From NCBI GenBank assembly GCA_958434805.1, contig CAUBDX010000006.1, forward strand, positions 28,728 through 92,727: DNA of 64,000 bases, in the 5' to 3' direction. Position 1 is the stretch's first letter. Each line of letters opens with the position of its first letter. This document shows positions 36,776-46,117 of this stretch, piece after piece. The translations under genes were made by a program, and so were the position numbers. This stretch comes from an uncultured Phocaeicola sp. Its GTDB lineage: Bacteria; Bacteroidota; Bacteroidia; Bacteroidales; Bacteroidaceae. The notes beneath the pieces are model-generated. The model was not told where the DNA came from, did no database searches, and was given only the letters and a program-made list of their open reading frames with translations.

Positions 36776-38779
36776 TTACTTGCGGGTCGTAAATCGCTTA
36801 ATGACATTATAGGCAGAGAAGATTCCCAGCTCACCTGCCTTACTCAAATCACTGATTCCCTCCCGGTTATTTCCCAGAAAGATGTTGGTCAAACCCCGGT
36901 TATAATAAGCATCGGCAAAGCGCGGGTCTAATTCAATAGCCTTATTATAGTCAGCCAGTGCACCGCGGTAATCTTTCAGCACTGCCAAAATATTTCCCCG
37001 GTTATAATAAGCATATACAAACTCCGGATTCAGCCGGATTACTTCATCGAGGTCTTCACGCACACGGGTATAGTCATAAGAGTACACCTGAGGTGCTTTA
37101 TCTGCTACCACTTCTACATCATATTCCCGGTCTCGCTTGCGGAATTCCAGCTGCTTGTAATGGATTACCGCCCGTGTGAAATAGGCAGGAAAAAAAGTAG
37201 AATCGCGGGCGATGGCCTCATCTAAGTCGGAAAGTGCATTATCAAAGTCCTGCACCAGATAAAAATCGAGAGCTCTGGCATAATAATGATATACATTATC
37301 CGGTTCGTTTAAGATAACTGCCGTCTCATTATCAATCGACTCAAAATGCTGTTTCACCTGCTTCTCTGTAAGCGGAGTTTCGTTATTGGTAAGCAACAGA
37401 CGGCGGGGCAACACATGGCGGCTGTTCAAATCGTCAATCGATTTGGAGTAATTCACCTGACGTTTCACCTCCTCCTGCCGCTCGTAATAGGTAAGTACAA
37501 ACATCGGCTGTGGCAAAATGGTCACATTCCGGTCTTGCACCCTTCCACGATAATCGGCTTTATAATGGCTGCCGTCTTCTGTTTCATCGGCCACCACAAT
37601 CTTACGATAATTGTCTACATTCTTATCCGACTCTTTTCGCGTCTTGTCATTCGAAGCGGATGTCTGGCTCTTGCTTTTTCCGTTTTGCGCATCCAGCTGA
37701 GCCTGCAGCACTTTAAATTCATCGGCATCTGCTCCTTTCAAATCTCCCACCTTCCGGCGTGCCTGCGCACGATACTGATAACCGGCAAGAAAATTGGGGT
37801 ATTCATCGATAACCCTTGAGTAATCAGAGATAGCCCCTGAAAAATCACCCGTCCGGTCACGCAGCAATCCCCGGTTAAACACAGCCATCAGGTTATCCGG
37901 TTCCGCCTGAATAACAAAGTTGAAGTCTTCAATCGCCCGATTGTCATCGCCCACTTGCGCACGGAGCAAACCCCGGTTATAGTGACCTATCAGGTTTTCC
38001 TTATCAATATCAAGCGCCACATCATAATCAGCCATTGCCCCGCGGAAGTTATTCTGGTGATAACGCGCCAAAGCCCGGTTGATATAAGCCGATGTATTGC
38101 GTACTGAGAGCCGGATAGACTCCGTCAGGTCTTGCTCGGCATCCGGATATTTTTCGCGCTGCAGAAAGAGCATCGCCCGTGAGGCCCATGTATCTGGATT
38201 ATAGCGGTCTATTTCAATCGCTTTATCAGCATCGGTCATCGCCTGAATGGTATCTTTCTGCTTCATTGAAACTTCCGTACGCATGAGGTAAGCATCCGTA
38301 TAGCGCGGAGCAATGCGTATCAGCGTATCCAGTCCGGCATGTGCTGCCTGATAATCTTTCCGGTTTATTTGACATAAAGCCAAGTTATGCCATAAACTGA
38401 TGTTTTCCGGGTCCATCTTCAAGGCTTTCCGATAGTCTTGAATCGCTCCTTCATAGTTTTTCTGACGGATGCGCGAAATACCCCGCACCTGATAGGCATT
38501 TACCACAAAAGGATTCCGCTGCAGAGCCTCTGTACAGTCGGCCTCGGCACCTTGAAAATCATCCAGATTCATTTTAGCCAGCCCCCGGTAAAAATAAGGC
38601 TCAGCCAAATAAGGCTTCGCATTGATTATCTGGTTAAAATACTGGATAGACAGCACATAATCCTCAAAGTATAACGCATTCTTCGCTATCGCCATCACCC
38701 GGTCGGTATTGATTTGCGACAGGGCGGCAACGGGAAGCAAACAGCTCACAACCAAGAAGCGTAAGATTCGGGCTATCAT
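36776..38779 (-). CDS. Secreted tetratricopeptide-repeat protein
   Basis: 667 residues with a signal peptide ([20 protein letters not shown]). At least nine TPR units run through it; repeated words include [37 protein letters not shown] and [18 protein letters not shown] middle segment (about 360-440) with a Ser/Lys-rich stretch and [13 protein letters not shown] breaks the repeats into two blocks. TPR arrays bind other proteins, so a periplasmic scaffold is likely. Its ATG overlaps the def stop (38776-38779), so the two are translationally coupled. The partner is unknown. Confidence 0.88.
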   Translation of the reverse strand: MIARILRFLVVSCLLPVAALSQINTDRVMAIAKNALYFEDYVLSIQYFNQIINAKPYLAEPYFYRGLAKMNLDDFQGAEADCTEALQRNPFVVNAYQVRGISRIRQKNYEGAIQDYRKALKMDPENISLWHNLALCQINRKDYQAAHAGLDTLIRIAPRYTDAYLMRTEVSMKQKDTIQAMTDADKAIEIDRYNPDTWASRAMLFLQREKYPDAEQDLTESIRLSVRNTSAYINRALARYHQNNFRGAMADYDVALDIDKENLIGHYNRGLLRAQVGDDNRAIEDFNFVIQAEPDNLMAVFNRGLLRDRTGDFSGAISDYSRVIDEYPNFLAGYQYRAQARRKVGDLKGADADEFKVLQAQLDAQNGKSKSQTSASNDKTRKESDKNVDNYRKIVVADETEDGSHYKADYRGRVQDRNVTILPQPMFVLTYYERQEEVKRQVNYSKSIDDLNSRHVLPRRLLLTNNETPLTEKQVKQHFESIDNETAVILNEPDNVYHYYARALDFYLVQDFDNALSDLDEAIARDSTFFPAYFTRAVIHYKQLEFRKRDREYDVEVVADKAPQVYSYDYTRVREDLDEVIRLNPEFVYAYYNRGNILAVLKDYRGALADYNKAIELDPRFADAYYNRGLTNIFLGNNREGISDLSKAGELGIFSAYNVIKRFTTRK

Positions 38780-39330
38780 TTCAGTGTCTTCACCTTATAA
38801 GAACAACGCGCTTTTCCTTTCACCATATTGTTGAGTTTACCACGAATCATCTGCTTGCGCAAAGCCGACAAATGGTCGATAAACATCGTTCCTTCCAGAT
38901 GGTCAAACTCATGCTGCATGACGCGTGCCAGATAGCCTTCCACCCATTCATCGTGTGGATTCATTTCTTCATCAAGGTAAGTTACATGAATCTTGGTAGG
39001 ACGCTTCACGCTTTCATGTACGCCCGGCAGGCTTAAGCAACCTTCTTCCATGGAGGTCATCTCTTCTCCGGTTTCCAGAATATGCGGATTGATATAAGTG
39101 CGTCTGAATCCCTTAAACTCAGGCATATCGTCCGACAAAACATCCAAGTCGACCACAACCACCCGGATAGGCAATCCTATCTGTGGAGCAGCCAGTCCCA
39201 CTCCGTCGGCACGTTCCATGGTTTCAAACATATTGGCGATTAATTCTTTCAGATTCGGATAATCCGGAGTAATATCTTCGGCCTCCTGACGCAATACAGG
39301 CTGACCATATACATAAATAGGTAAAATCAT
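38776..39330 (-). CDS. def: Peptide deformylase
   Basis: 184 residues with the three family motifs: [20 protein letters not shown] (metal Cys) and QHEFDHLEG (two metal His and the catalytic Glu). It removes the formyl group from new proteins in the cytoplasm. It lies 17 bp after ruvX and overlaps the TPR gene by 4 bp, forming one probable operon. Confidence 0.97.
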   Translation of the reverse strand: MILPIYVYGQPVLRQEAEDITPDYPNLKELIANMFETMERADGVGLAAPQIGLPIRVVVVDLDVLSDDMPEFKGFRRTYINPHILETGEEMTSMEEGCLSLPGVHESVKRPTKIHVTYLDEEMNPHDEWVEGYLARVMQHEFDHLEGTMFIDHLSALRKQMIRGKLNNMVKGKARCSYKVKTLK

Positions 39331-39347
39331 TTCTTCAAATTAGTATG

Positions 39348-39770
39348 TTAAAAATTCATTCGTTTCGTTTCCATGTACGATTGCAGAATAATCGTGGCAC
39401 TGATTTCATCAACCAGTGCTTTATTTTGCCGCGCTTTTTTCTTCAGCCCTCCATCAAGCATGGCCTGATGAGCCAGCACAGAGGTAAACCGTTCATCTAC
39501 CAATTCTACCGGTATGGACGGCAGCTTTTTTTTCAACAGATTGATAAACGGAATGATGCGCTTCATATTTTCAGAATCTTCATTATTCATCTGTTTAGGG
39601 TGTCCCACAATGATGCGTTCCACCTTTTCCTGTGCCACATATTTCAGAATAAAATCCATTAATTCTGTCGTAGCCACCGTGGTCAGACCGCTTGCTATAA
39701 TCTGCATCGGGTCTGTCACAGCAAGCCCCGTACGCTTTTTTCCGTAATCTATTGCTAATATTCTACTCAT
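39348..39770 (-). CDS. ruvX: YqgF/RuvX-family RNase H-like nuclease
   Basis: 140 residues of the RNase H fold: RILAIDYGKKRTGLAVTD carries the first catalytic Asp, VERIIVGHPKQMN the second strand, and VELVDERFTSVLA the third acidic residue. The family is a putative Holliday junction resolvase or 16S rRNA 5' processing nuclease. It leads the def-TPR operon, with -7 boxes about 10-24 bp upstream. Confidence 0.93.
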   Translation of the reverse strand: MSRILAIDYGKKRTGLAVTDPMQIIASGLTTVATTELMDFILKYVAQEKVERIIVGHPKQMNNEDSENMKRIIPFINLLKKKLPSIPVELVDERFTSVLAHQAMLDGGLKKKARQNKALVDEISATIILQSYMETKRMNF

Positions 39771-39778
39771 ACCATCGG

Positions 39779-39794
39779 CAAAAATACAAATTTA
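39779..39794 (-). promoter_or_regulatory. Two -7 boxes before ruvX
   Basis: The minus strand has TAAATTTG (39794-39787) and TATTTTTG (39786-39779), both fitting TAnnTTTG. They lie immediately before the ruvX start, so the 5' leader would be very short. Confidence 0.45.
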
Positions 39795-39800
39795 TTCGGT

Positions 39801-39939
39801 TGTTAGTTCTAAGTTTTTGAGTTTTTAAGTTTTTTGAGTTTGCAAGTTTGCAAGTTTTTGAGTTTGCAAGTTTTTGAGTTTGCAAGTTCTTATGTCCTTT
39901 TGTTCTTATGTCTAAAAAACTTTATGTCCTTATGTCCCC
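39801..39939. repeat. Degenerate GAGTTTTT/GAGTTTGCAAG repeat block, joined to TTATGTCC words
   Basis: About nine units of 9-10 bp (AAGTTTTTGAGTTTGCAAG) are followed by TTCTTATGTCCTTTTGTTC-type words. It fills the gap between ruvX and the MATE gene and is a member of family B, also at 41340, 42684, 42946, 57989, 58938 and 61385. No gene is seen in 39795-39970. Confidence 0.8.
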
Positions 39940-39970
39940 CAAAAAACACATCTCGCACAAAGTCGTCCAT

Positions 39971-41338
39971 TCAGGCAGCGGAAGCTTTCCTCTCCTTCTC
40001 CACAATCACCAGCAAACGCCGATATACATAGTGGAAAGCAGGTATCAGAAATGCTACGGCAAATACCCAAGCCAACGGGTCACCAAAGCATACTGCCCAA
40101 AATCCCCATAACGGAACTGCAATTACACTGACCAGTATACGGGCTATCATTTCGGCTACGCCCGAAAACATGGCAAACTGGGTATAACCTGCCCCTTGAA
40201 TGGAATAGCGCAGGATACAGAGTATGCCCAAAAACGGAAAGAAGGTGGCAGAGACATGCAGAAACAGTGCAGAGTCGGCTATAATCTCCTGTTCGGAAGC
40301 GTCTACAAAAAGCAAGGTGAACTCCTCGGAGTAAGTCCATAAGATGAGGTTTACCATAATGACATACACACTCATCAGCCCTACTGCTGCCTTGACACCC
40401 TGCCAGATACGCTCCGGCTTTCCGGCTCCATAATTCTGTCCGCAGAAAGTTGCCATCGCCATGCCCAGACTCTCCAGCATACACAAGAAGAACATCTTAA
40501 TGCGCATGGCTGCAGTAAAGGCTGCCACACAAGCCGTTCCTAAAGCATTGTTTGCACTTTGCAGCATGATGCTGCCGATGGCGGTGATAGAGAACTGCAG
40601 TCCCATGGGGGCTCCTATGAGTAAAAGCTGTTTGGCCAAGTCCCAGCGGAAACGGCGTTCGGAAGGAGTGGTCCGCAATATTTCAAACTTACGGTTCATA
40701 TAAAAATAGCACAATACAGCCGAAACACCTTGCGAAAAGACGGTTGCCACGGCAGCCCCACACACGCCCCAGTTAAACACGATGATACAGAGCAAATCGA
40801 GCAGAATATTCAAGATGGTAGAAAACAGCAGAAACCAGAAAGGAGTCTTGCTGTCGCCCAACGCCCGAATGATACTTGAGAGCAAGTTATAGTAAAACGT
40901 ACAGGGTACTCCAAGGAAAGTAACCAGCAGATAGATATAGGCATCTGAAAAAATAGCCTCGGGAGTTTGCATCAGATGCAGGATATAAGCACACAGTAAG
41001 CTGGTAACAAGAGCAATGATTACCGACATCCCACCGGAAAGCTTCAGACTTACCGCCACAAACTTACGCATCGTTACATAGTCTTTCGCCCCGAACTTCT
41101 GAGCTATCGGAATACCGAATCCGCCACAACATCCGTTACAGAAGCCCAGAATCAGAAAGACAACGGAAGTGCTTGCTCCTACGGCTGCCAAAGCGTTAAT
41201 TCCCAAGAAATGACCTACAATAGCCGAATCGACTAAGTAATAGGTCTGTTGCAACAAATTGCCTAACAGCAGAGGTACGGTAAATTGAAAAATGAGCGGC
41301 AAGCAATTGCCTGTCGTCATATCTTTTGATTGTGCCAT
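39971..41338 (-). CDS. MATE-family multidrug/Na+ antiporter
   Basis: ATG 41338 gives 455 residues. A longer frame from 41386 adds residues (LKNLQTQKLK) that are translated repeat DNA and is rejected. Twelve membrane segments are expected; MATE landmarks include the first-helix region PLLLGNLLQQTYYLVDSAIVG and the halfway repeat GAPMGLQFSITAIGSIMLQ. It should export cationic drugs or metabolites with Na+ or H+. It is transcribed alone or with the upstream ClC gene, with a repeat block in between. Substrate unknown. Confidence 0.9.
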   Translation of the reverse strand: MAQSKDMTTGNCLPLIFQFTVPLLLGNLLQQTYYLVDSAIVGHFLGINALAAVGASTSVVFLILGFCNGCCGGFGIPIAQKFGAKDYVTMRKFVAVSLKLSGGMSVIIALVTSLLCAYILHLMQTPEAIFSDAYIYLLVTFLGVPCTFYYNLLSSIIRALGDSKTPFWFLLFSTILNILLDLLCIIVFNWGVCGAAVATVFSQGVSAVLCYFYMNRKFEILRTTPSERRFRWDLAKQLLLIGAPMGLQFSITAIGSIMLQSANNALGTACVAAFTAAMRIKMFFLCMLESLGMAMATFCGQNYGAGKPERIWQGVKAAVGLMSVYVIMVNLILWTYSEEFTLLFVDASEQEIIADSALFLHVSATFFPFLGILCILRYSIQGAGYTQFAMFSGVAEMIARILVSVIAVPLWGFWAVCFGDPLAWVFAVAFLIPAFHYVYRRLLVIVEKERKASAA

Positions 41339-41339
41339 T

Positions 41340-41384
41340 GGTTTGAGTTTTTGAGTTTGTAAGTTTTTGAGTTTTTGAATTGAC
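41340..41384. repeat. Family B repeat between ClC and MATE genes
   Basis: Units TTTGAGTTTTTGAGTTTGTAAG are tandemly arranged right before the MATE start. Read on the minus strand they encode the spurious LKNLQTQKLK extension. Confidence 0.75.
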
Positions 41385-41415
41385 AAGATGATAAGTTGAC
41401 AAGACTTTCTTCATT

Positions 41416-42681
41416 TCAAAGCGTATGTCCTTTTTTACGCAGATACAAGGCATGCTTGGGACTTCCTATAACCTGAGAAGTATAAATGCCCGTATGCCCG
41501 GAAAACAAATAGGCTATAACGCAGGATATCCCCAAAAAGACTCCTGCCTCAATGCCAAACAGTTCCAATCCCATCAATGTGCAAGCTATCGGAGTATTGG
41601 TTGCCCCGGCAAAAACTGCCACAAATCCCATACCAGCCAACAAGGATATGGGCAGAGGGATGATGGCAGACAAAGCACTCCCCAATGTAGCTCCCACAAA
41701 AAACAGCGGAGTTACTTCACCTCCCTTAAATCCCACACCGATTGTAAATGTAGTTAAAAGAAGTTTGATGAAAAAATCATAGGCAGCCTGTTGCTCTGTA
41801 AATGAAGCCACAATCGTAGGAACTCCCAAACCAATATACTTAGTAGTTCCCAATATCCATACAGCCAAGGCAATCATAACTCCTCCAAACAAGGGGCGCA
41901 AAGGAGGATAGGCGACATAACGTTTTGCTAATTTTCCCCAAAATACAACCGAACGGGAAAACACCATTGCTACCACTCCGAAACAGATTGCGGCAAGAAT
42001 GACCCAAAGAACTGTAACAACGGTCAAGGATGGTATTTCCGGAACGGGATAATGCGTATGAGCAATTCCCCATGCTTCACAGGTGAGATGAGCAAAAACC
42101 GCAGAAAGAAAAGAAGGAAGGAGGGCTTCATAACGCATACGTCCGATGACAATGACTTCCAAACCGAAAACAGCACCGGCAAGCGGCGTTCCAAAGACGG
42201 AAGCAAATCCCGCACTGATGCCTATCACCACCATCATCTTACGGTTATAACGATTCATCTGAAGTACGCGCGAAAACTGATCGGCTATGGCACCACCCAT
42301 TTGCACTCCGGTTCCTTCTCTACCGGCAGAGCCGCCAAACAAGTGAGTCAGCACCGTTCCTATGTAAACAAGGGGAGCCATCCTAAAAGGAATAATATCA
42401 CGGGGAGAACGAATTTCTTCTATCAGAAAGTTATTTCCCTTTGCTGAAGTCCCAGCCCAATAATGATACATCAGTCCGATAAGCAAACCGGCTATCGGCA
42501 AGAGGGCAATAATCCAAAGGTGGTGTTCGCGATAGTCTGTTGCCCAATTAAGAGAAACCAGCAAGAGTGCTGAAGCTGAACCGATCAGACTGCCTGACAG
42601 GAGGGATAAAATAAACCATTTTACAAGGAATAATAACATAGGAAGCTGTTCGAACAGTTTGTATTGCTTCTTGAAAAACAT
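41416..42681 (-). CDS. ClC-family chloride channel or transporter
   Basis: ATG 42681 gives 421 residues; upstream in-frame codons come from repeat DNA. The ClC signature GSAGREGTGVQMG (the GREGP-like motif) and the selectivity region near GVGFKGGEVTPLF are seen, and the hydrophobic pattern fits 14 or more helices. Short N- and C-termini and no CBS domains match the bacterial H+/Cl- exchanger class. It probably moves chloride or fluoride-like anions; the fluoride-specific ClC motifs were not identified. No operon partner is certain. Confidence 0.9.
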   Translation of the reverse strand: MFFKKQYKLFEQLPMLLFLVKWFILSLLSGSLIGSASALLLVSLNWATDYREHHLWIIALLPIAGLLIGLMYHYWAGTSAKGNNFLIEEIRSPRDIIPFRMAPLVYIGTVLTHLFGGSAGREGTGVQMGGAIADQFSRVLQMNRYNRKMMVVIGISAGFASVFGTPLAGAVFGLEVIVIGRMRYEALLPSFLSAVFAHLTCEAWGIAHTHYPVPEIPSLTVVTVLWVILAAICFGVVAMVFSRSVVFWGKLAKRYVAYPPLRPLFGGVMIALAVWILGTTKYIGLGVPTIVASFTEQQAAYDFFIKLLLTTFTIGVGFKGGEVTPLFFVGATLGSALSAIIPLPISLLAGMGFVAVFAGATNTPIACTLMGLELFGIEAGVFLGISCVIAYLFSGHTGIYTSQVIGSPKHALYLRKKGHTL

Positions 42682-42683
42682 AT

Positions 42684-42736
42684 GTTTGAGTTTTTGAGTT
42701 TGTAAGTTTTTGAGTTCGTAAGTTTTTGAGTTTTTA
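42684..42736. repeat. Family B repeat upstream of ClC
   Basis: Five GAGTTTTT/GAGTTTGTAAG units directly abut the ClC start. They again encode a LKNLQTQKLK-like extension in the ClC frame. Confidence 0.75.
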
Positions 42737-42777
42737 TAGTAAAACAAAATTAGTTTGCGAAAGATATTTCAGTGATT

Positions 42778-42877
42778 TGTCATCCTGAACGTAGTGAAGA
42801 AACAACGTTCGGCATAGCCAATCTCGTGAGTGTCCACGTGGAAGCATTCGAGATGCTTCGCTTCGCTCTGCATGACA
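42778..42877. repeat. CHAERSEAS-type dispersed repeat (100 bp, imperfect terminal inverted repeats)
   Basis: The ends TGTCATCCTGAACGTAGTGA (42778-42797) and CTTCGCTTCGCTCTGCATGACA (42856-42877) are imperfect inverted repeats. Read on the minus strand it encodes the well-known spurious word CHAERSEASRM. It is probably a non-autonomous mobile repeat; not a gene. Confidence 0.85.
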
Positions 42878-42911
42878 ACTGATTTTTTTGCAAATCATTT
42901 TAATTTGAGTA

Positions 42912-42968
42912 TATGTCCTTTTATTCTTATGTCTAAAGAAAGAATATATTCTTGAGTTTGAGTTTACA
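42912..42968. repeat. TTATGTCC words and a short family B block
   Basis: ATGTCCTTTTATTCTTATGT is followed by AAGAAAGAATATATTCTTGA and TTGAGTTTGAGTTT. It joins the two repeat vocabularies also seen together at 39801-39939. Confidence 0.55.
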
Positions 42969-42979
42969 TACATAAAAAA

Positions 42980-43007
42980 CTGTTCCCCGGCTCACGCCGG
43001 AGAACAG
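42980..43007 (-). terminator. GC-rich hairpin downstream of galE
   Basis: CTGTTCCCCGGC (42980-42991) pairs with GCCGGAGAACAG (42996-43007) with one mismatch, and the minus strand continues TTTTTTATG. It fits the galE terminator. A smaller hairpin, ATAACACCA-ctc-TGGTGTTAT, lies at 43137-43157 with a T-rich flank on the plus strand. No gene is seen in 43008-43249. Confidence 0.75.
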
Positions 43008-43249
43008 CCACAACACAAACACAAAATAAAACACGACAAAACTACTATGCAATCAGCACTTTCTATTTCACGATTGAAATAGAGGACACTTGTCTATATT
43101 CACATACCCACAAGCATCAAATGCGCTGCACGTTATATAACACCACTCTGGTGTTATTTGTTTTTATGAAAAATGTATTCTTTTTCCTTTTTCACATTCT
43201 TTAATAAATCATCCGGAATTCAGGAACCCGAACTATCTGGAAAAGGCTT

Positions 43250-44284
43250 TTACATAATGCCTTTTTCACGCAAATGCAACTGCCATTTCCATGCTGAACA
43301 CAGCGTATCTTCAATCGAAGTATCAGCTTTCCAGCCTAATTCATTATTAGCATATGAAGGATCAGCCCATACCTGTTCAATATCTCCGGCACGACGTCCT
43401 ACAATCTGATAATTCAATTTAACACCTGTTGCAGCCTCAAATGCATGAATCAATTCCAAAACAGAAAGACCGCGTCCGGTACCGATATTGAATACCTCCA
43501 CTTTCTCTTTTTGTTTATCTTCCAAGATGCGGTTCATCGCAATTACGTGTGCCTTCGCCAAATCAACTACATAAATATAGTCACGGATACAAGAACCATC
43601 AGGCGTATTATAATCATCACCGAACACACTCAACTTTTCGCGGATTCCCATAGCTGTCTGAGTCAGATAAGGAATCAAGTTCTGCGGAACTCCGTTCGGC
43701 AATTCACCAATCAAAGTAGAAGGATGAGCACCAATCGGGTTGAAGTAGCGCAGCAAAATAGCTTGAATCGGAGAACCTGAAGCCACGGTATCACGAACAA
43801 TTTCTTCGTTTACCTGCTTGGTATTACCATAAGGTGATTCTGCCTTCTTGATTGGAGCTTCTTCTGTTACCGGCAGTTTATCGGGCTGTCCGTAAACTGT
43901 ACATGAAGAAGAGAAAATAATACCTTTTACTCCATGCTTAGGCATCAATTCAAGCAAATTGATTAAAGACACTAAGTTGTTACGGTAATACAGCAAAGGT
44001 TTCTGTACCGATTCGCCTACAGCTTTACTTGCTGCAAAGTGAATAATACCTTTTATTCCCGGATATTTGGTAAACACAGCATCCAGTCCTTCATAATCCA
44101 AACAATCAAGATGTTCAAAAGCCGGACGTATACCTGTTATCTGCTCAATATTGTCAACAACGTCTGCACGTGAATTTGAAAGATTATCTACTATGATAAC
44201 TTCATAACCACTATTCTGCAATTCAACAACAGTGTGTGAGCCTATGTATCCGGTTCCACCTGTTACCAGGATTCTCTCTTTCAT
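43250..44284 (-). CDS. galE: UDP-glucose 4-epimerase
   Basis: 344 residues. The NAD-binding GGTGYIGSHTVVEL motif, the catalytic Ser region FSSSCTVYG and YGNTK with the catalytic Tyr-xxx-Lys are present, followed by the substrate loop IGAHPSTLIGELPNG. It interconverts UDP-glucose and UDP-galactose (and perhaps the GlcNAc/GalNAc pair) in the cytoplasm for glycan synthesis and galactose use. It appears monocistronic, with a -7 box at 44338 and the hairpin at 42980. Confidence 0.97.
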   Translation of the reverse strand: MKERILVTGGTGYIGSHTVVELQNSGYEVIIVDNLSNSRADVVDNIEQITGIRPAFEHLDCLDYEGLDAVFTKYPGIKGIIHFAASKAVGESVQKPLLYYRNNLVSLINLLELMPKHGVKGIIFSSSCTVYGQPDKLPVTEEAPIKKAESPYGNTKQVNEEIVRDTVASGSPIQAILLRYFNPIGAHPSTLIGELPNGVPQNLIPYLTQTAMGIREKLSVFGDDYNTPDGSCIRDYIYVVDLAKAHVIAMNRILEDKQKEKVEVFNIGTGRGLSVLELIHAFEAATGVKLNYQIVGRRAGDIEQVWADPSYANNELGWKADTSIEDTLCSAWKWQLHLREKGIM

Positions 44285-44315
44285 AATAAAAAGATATTTT
44301 TTCTATGTAAATCGA

Positions 44316-44724
44316 TTAATTAGATTTTTCGTATGAGCAAATGTAAGCATAATAAATGAATCTGCAAGGCTTTCTAATGTGAAAATTTACAAAAACACAG
44401 TGAATGCTGTTTTTGCACGATTCATATTCTCTGTATATATCCAAAAGGATTTCCAGTGTGTCTTCGTGAATAATCAGATATGGCGTGCGACCAACATGCT
44501 GGAATATGGTCACTATGGCGATAGTTAATGCACACGTCGGGAAAAAGAGAAACGGCAAGATACCACCAAATACTTTTGTCGGCCAATCTGTGCTTAGGTC
44601 TGTGAAGATAAAAATATCCACCTACTCCAAATGCCAAACCTACGGCTACCAAAAGCATATTTTTCCATAGGCTTTGGTAGGCACAGATTTCTGATGTGTT
44701 CAGATTATTATCGGTCAGTTTCAT
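44316..44724 (-). pseudogene. STM3941-like small membrane protein, frameshifted
   Basis: The first frame (ATG 44724) gives a hydrophobic start ending near VGGYFYLHR. The second, beginning about 44611, supplies the natural continuation STDWPTKVFGGILPFLFFP, then VGRTPYLIIHEDTLEILLD. Together they look like the two-helix PH-like STM3941 family, with one frame change near 44610 and a short C-terminus. The galE promoter lies within its 3' end. Its decay matches that of the KilA-N gene at the other side of this patch. Confidence 0.55.
44338..44345 (-). promoter_or_regulatory. Promoter of galE (-7 box)
   Basis: The minus strand has TACATTTG (TAnnTTTG), and CTTG lies 19 bp upstream near the TTTG consensus of the -33 element. 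The box is 53 bp before the galE start. Confidence 0.55.
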
Positions 44725-44760
44725 TGTTTCGTATTTCCAACTAAGTACACATTTATTGGA

Positions 44761-45348
44761 TTACACAGGAATTGTCGGAGTGGATTCGTCAAACTCAACT
44801 CCATTATCATCAAACAACAAGTAAATTCTTTGTATCTCAGATGAGAGGAAATCGTCCAGAGAAGCCCATTCTTTCAGAGATGTACTGTCGTCTGAAGTGC
44901 AAAAATGAACTTTACCATCATCTGTGAGATAGACTTGAGAGCCGTCCCAATCATATCCGCCAAAGAAGAAAAGGTCTGAAGTGGCATTTGGGGGTCGTTC
45001 CGATTTATATCTATTTAGAGTCACTAAGTCAAAAGGCTGACGAGATGCTATAATATTCCTGCCAATCATTGTACGGCATCCAAACAGACACAATGTCGTT
45101 GATGTAATATTCAGACCATTTGAGCAATTCAGGAGGAAGTCACGATATTGGACAGGAATCATCCGTTTCATTGACTTTTCCATTTCCACAATATCATCTT
45201 CTGTTATGGGGTTATAAATGACATTGAGCCATGCTTCCGACCCTATGTGCGGAGCACGACCGATGAGCGTAGCACCTGTCTCTGGCACATATTCCAAGCC
45301 TAAATGCCTATATTTCCCAATTAAGTCTAACAATGTTTCTCTTTTCAT
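44761..45348 (-). CDS. SMI1/KNR4-family protein, possible immunity protein
   Basis: 195 residues. The SMI1/KNR4 pattern is seen in ITEDDIVEMEKSMKRMIPVQ, YRDFLLNCSNGLN and the late DLFFFGGYDWDGSQVYLTD. In bacteria this superfamily often provides immunity against polymorphic or contact-delivered toxins. It is the first of four adjacent minus-strand genes with no toxin beside them. It looks intact and cytoplasmic. Immunity function is inferred from family and from the company of small membrane proteins. Confidence 0.75.
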   Translation of the reverse strand: MKRETLLDLIGKYRHLGLEYVPETGATLIGRAPHIGSEAWLNVIYNPITEDDIVEMEKSMKRMIPVQYRDFLLNCSNGLNITSTTLCLFGCRTMIGRNIIASRQPFDLVTLNRYKSERPPNATSDLFFFGGYDWDGSQVYLTDDGKVHFCTSDDSTSLKEWASLDDFLSSEIQRIYLLFDDNGVEFDESTPTIPV

Positions 45349-45377
45349 AGTTCAATTTCAAAATTAGGGTTCTGTTG

Positions 45378-45872
45378 TTACTCCATGAAAATCGGAGTCC
45401 CTATATTCTTCAATGCTATAATTATTTCGGGTTCGTTGTCGCAATTCTGAGAGTATCTGATTTCATAGCCCGATGTTCTTTTCGTTTCGAGGTAATCAAG
45501 CCACTCCTTACGATTTAGTGTCGGTGTTTTTGACACATCGGTAAATACCATCGGAAAATCATTGAAGTCACTATTGGGAGTATGAACATACATTACAATC
45601 TGACAGCCGTAGTTCCTTTGCAGGCATATATATCCCCATACTTGAAAAGGTGAGCTAATTGTTTCTGAATGAATTCTGAATGTGTCAAGCTGGCTAAACA
45701 GGACATCAAGATGTTGTTTGATTTCAGCCCATTTTGTCAGCGGGTATCCGTCCAAATGGATATGCTCGTAATCGTATTCCACCGTTCCGCTTTTTAGCCC
45801 TGCGATTATCTTTTCAGCAAAGTTCTCTTTGGAGATATTGCGGTAATATCTTTTTAATCCTCGCTTTTTCAT
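45378..45872 (-). CDS. Uncharacterised 164-residue protein
   Basis: No family is recognised. It starts with a very basic segment (MKKRGLKRYYRNISKENFAE) and continues as a mixed alpha/beta soluble protein with aromatic-rich strands (FQVWGYICLQRNYGCQIVMY). It has no signal peptide. Its ATG overlaps the stop of the small membrane gene upstream (45869-45872), so the two are probably made together. Position between an SMI1/KNR4 gene and membrane genes suggests an immunity or accessory role, but this is inference. Confidence 0.6.
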   Translation of the reverse strand: MKKRGLKRYYRNISKENFAEKIIAGLKSGTVEYDYEHIHLDGYPLTKWAEIKQHLDVLFSQLDTFRIHSETISSPFQVWGYICLQRNYGCQIVMYVHTPNSDFNDFPMVFTDVSKTPTLNRKEWLDYLETKRTSGYEIRYSQNCDNEPEIIIALKNIGTPIFME

Positions 45873-46108
45873 TTCTTACCTCCTTTTCGCCAAAGACATA
45901 TGAAGAGGAAGATAGCTAATGCGACGTTCAGGAACATCCCGAATAACAGTGAATCGACACGCATATACATACACTCTTCCAGCATATTGTTTCCAATAGG
46001 TTCTACTATATACTTCAAATCAACATAGGCATTTGCCCATATCAATAATTCATAGATGATGATTATTGCAAATGCGATTATGCCGGTTATTTTCTGCCAC
46101 TTTTTCAT
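45869..46108 (-). CDS. Small two-helix membrane protein
   Basis: 79 residues with two predicted membrane segments (about 7-25, IIAFAIIIIYELLIWA, and 55-72, LFGMFLNVALAIFLFICLW) and a basic tail. It overlaps the 164-residue gene by 4 bp and lies 9 bp after the 175-residue membrane gene. It is not recognised as a family. A role with its neighbours is likely from the tight spacing. Confidence 0.55.
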   Translation of the reverse strand: MKKWQKITGIIAFAIIIIYELLIWANAYVDLKYIVEPIGNNMLEECMYMRVDSLLFGMFLNVALAIFLFICLWRKGGKK

Positions 46109-46117
46109 AAGAGGGGT

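Noticed and set aside
42734..42973. 79-codon ORF containing CHAERSEASRM
   Set aside because: It is translation of a dispersed non-coding repeat, a common false gene call.
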